Positions 5,603 through 6,204 of a stretch of DNA of 6,204 nucleotides are shown piece by piece. The position numbers and the translations under genes were made by a program. Source of the DNA: Thermoanaerobaculia bacterium (GTDB lineage Bacteria > Acidobacteriota > Thermoanaerobaculia > Gp7-AA8); contig JAMPYE010000276.1 of the NCBI GenBank assembly GCA_023700825.1, positions 1-6,204 of the forward strand. The letters are read 5' to 3'. Each line of letters starts with the position of its first letter. The first letter of the stretch is position 1. The notes under the pieces are model-generated. The model searched no databases, had not been told where the DNA came from, and was given only the letters and a program-made list of their open reading frames with translations.

Positions 5603-6169
5603 ATGAAAACACCAATCTTCGTCATGCGCACATTCACCGCCGCGGCCGCCTCTCTGGCCGGCGCCGGCATTCTCGTACTGGCCGGCTGCGCCACCTCGAT
5701 GGTGCCGGACAGCACGCAACGCTCGGACTCGGGCATCACCTCGGTGATCGAGGAGTCGCTCGAGGCCAACGACAAGGTCAAGGCCCGCCAGGTCGGCGTC
5801 GAGACCCGCGAAGGCACGGTCTACCTGACCGGTGTCGTCGACACGGAGGAGTCCCGCCGCGAGGCCGGGCGCATCGCGTGGCGCACCGAAGGCGTCGACG
5901 GCGTGCAGAACGACCTCACCGTCGGCGAGCGCACCGTCGGCAGCTGGATCGACGACGTCTACATCAGCTCGAAGGTCAAGTCGAAGCTCATCGCCGACAC
6001 GGACATCAAGGCCAGCGACATCGACGTGAGCTCGTCGCAGGGTGTCGTGACTCTGATCGGTCGCGTAGCCTCCCAGGCGATCAAGAGCGATGCCGATCGC
6101 ATCGCGCGCGGCACCAAGGGCGTCAGCGGCGTCAACAACGAACTGCTCGTCGGCACGATCAAGAACTAA
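5603..6169 (+). CDS. Lipoprotein with two BON domains (OsmY/DolP-like)
   Basis: Predicted outer-membrane lipoprotein of 188 residues. The signal sequence (residues 1-28) ends in a lipobox, L26-A-G-C29, followed by Ala rather than Asp, which by the E. coli rule favours outer-membrane sorting. Two BON domains follow, at about 44-108 and 117-184. They are visibly related: G-T-V-Y-L-T-G-V-V and G-V-V-T-L-I-G-R-V open matching strands, and G-V-D-G-V-Q-N-D-L and G-V-S-G-V-N-N-E-L close them. BON domains bind phospholipid or envelope partners; two-domain members such as OsmY and DolP protect the envelope during osmotic or membrane stress. The ATG at 5603 is chosen because AAAGGA stands nine bases upstream; an internal ATG at 5624 would also leave a signal peptide but lacks such a site. 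A second gene starts 24 bases after the stop, so this is probably the first gene of an operon. The upstream inverted repeats may regulate it. The domain assignment is firm; the exact role is inferred. Confidence 0.93.
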   Translation: MKTPIFVMRTFTAAAASLAGAGILVLAGCATSMVPDSTQRSDSGITSVIEESLEANDKVKARQVGVETREGTVYLTGVVDTEESRREAGRIAWRTEGVDGVQNDLTVGERTVGSWIDDVYISSKVKSKLIADTDIKASDIDVSSSQGVVTLIGRVASQAIKSDADRIARGTKGVSGVNNELLVGTIKN

Positions 6170-6193
6170 CCGGCTGCGACAAGGAGAGCTCTG

Positions 6194-6204
6194 ATGCTTT
6201 ACAC
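6194..6204 (+). CDS. Start of a downstream gene, cut by the window edge
   Basis: AAGGAG at 6181-6186, seven bases before ATG at 6194, marks a new gene whose first codons read M-L-Y-T or M-L-Y-(Thr codon incomplete). The 24-base gap after the BON gene suggests co-transcription. Small membrane proteins of the lmo0937/DUF5670 type often begin with M-L-[YW]-T, so such a protein is a guess worth testing, but three to four residues cannot identify a family. Confidence 0.55.

Noticed and set aside
1..6204. CRISPR array, insertion sequence, phage or toxin-antitoxin system.
   Set aside because: No regularly spaced repeats, transposase or integrase motifs, terminal repeats or target duplications were seen, and all larger genes have ordinary chromosomal functions.

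Overview
The window is ordinary-looking chromosomal DNA from a GC-rich bacterium (clearly over half G+C by eye; high-GC codon use in every gene). The best taxonomic hint is the first gene. Its last ~115 residues (a Cys-x7-Cys start, then an 'F-V-K-V-L-D-G ... N-G-H-F-W-V-F-Y-G-G-L-T' core and a '-D-T-S-A-F' end) look like a secreted-protein C-terminal module I associate with Acidobacteriota and neighbouring phyla. That placement is recollection and inference, not a computed result. No mobile element, CRISPR array, rRNA or tRNA is visible.

Layout. (1) 1-231: no recognisable gene or promoter. (2) 232-1464 (+): a secreted protein made of two PPC-like beta-sandwich modules plus the C-terminal module, with no enzymatic domain. 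(3) 1496-1696 (+): a 66-residue two-helix membrane protein behind a perfect AGGAGG. (4) 1697-1927: a non-coding gap with a weak hairpin, a perfect 12-bp palindrome and poor promoter candidates. (5) 1928-2356 (+): osmC, an organic-hydroperoxide reductase, followed by a strong hairpin at 2373-2402. (6) 2430-3788 (-): a fusion of a thioredoxin-fold [2Fe-2S] ferredoxin domain to a SAM-dependent O-methyltransferase, convergent with osmC. (7) 3890-5293 (-): an exported serine hydrolase of the class C beta-lactamase/PBP4* group that seems to start at a CTG codon. (8) 5294-5602: a gap between divergent genes that is rich in inverted repeats. (9) 5603-6169 (+): a two-BON-domain outer-membrane-type lipoprotein. 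(10) 6194 to the edge: the first codons of a further gene behind AAGGAG.

How the genes may work together. Four of the six complete products are predicted to be exported or in the membrane. OsmC and the BON lipoprotein (OsmY/DolP type) are classic envelope, osmotic or oxidative stress functions, so an envelope-stress neighbourhood is a reasonable inference. The genes lie in at least three transcription units and nothing proves a shared regulator. The most distinctive item is the ferredoxin-methyltransferase fusion, whose third cluster cysteine is displaced. Next are the apparent CTG start of the serine hydrolase and the repeat-rich region between it and the BON gene.
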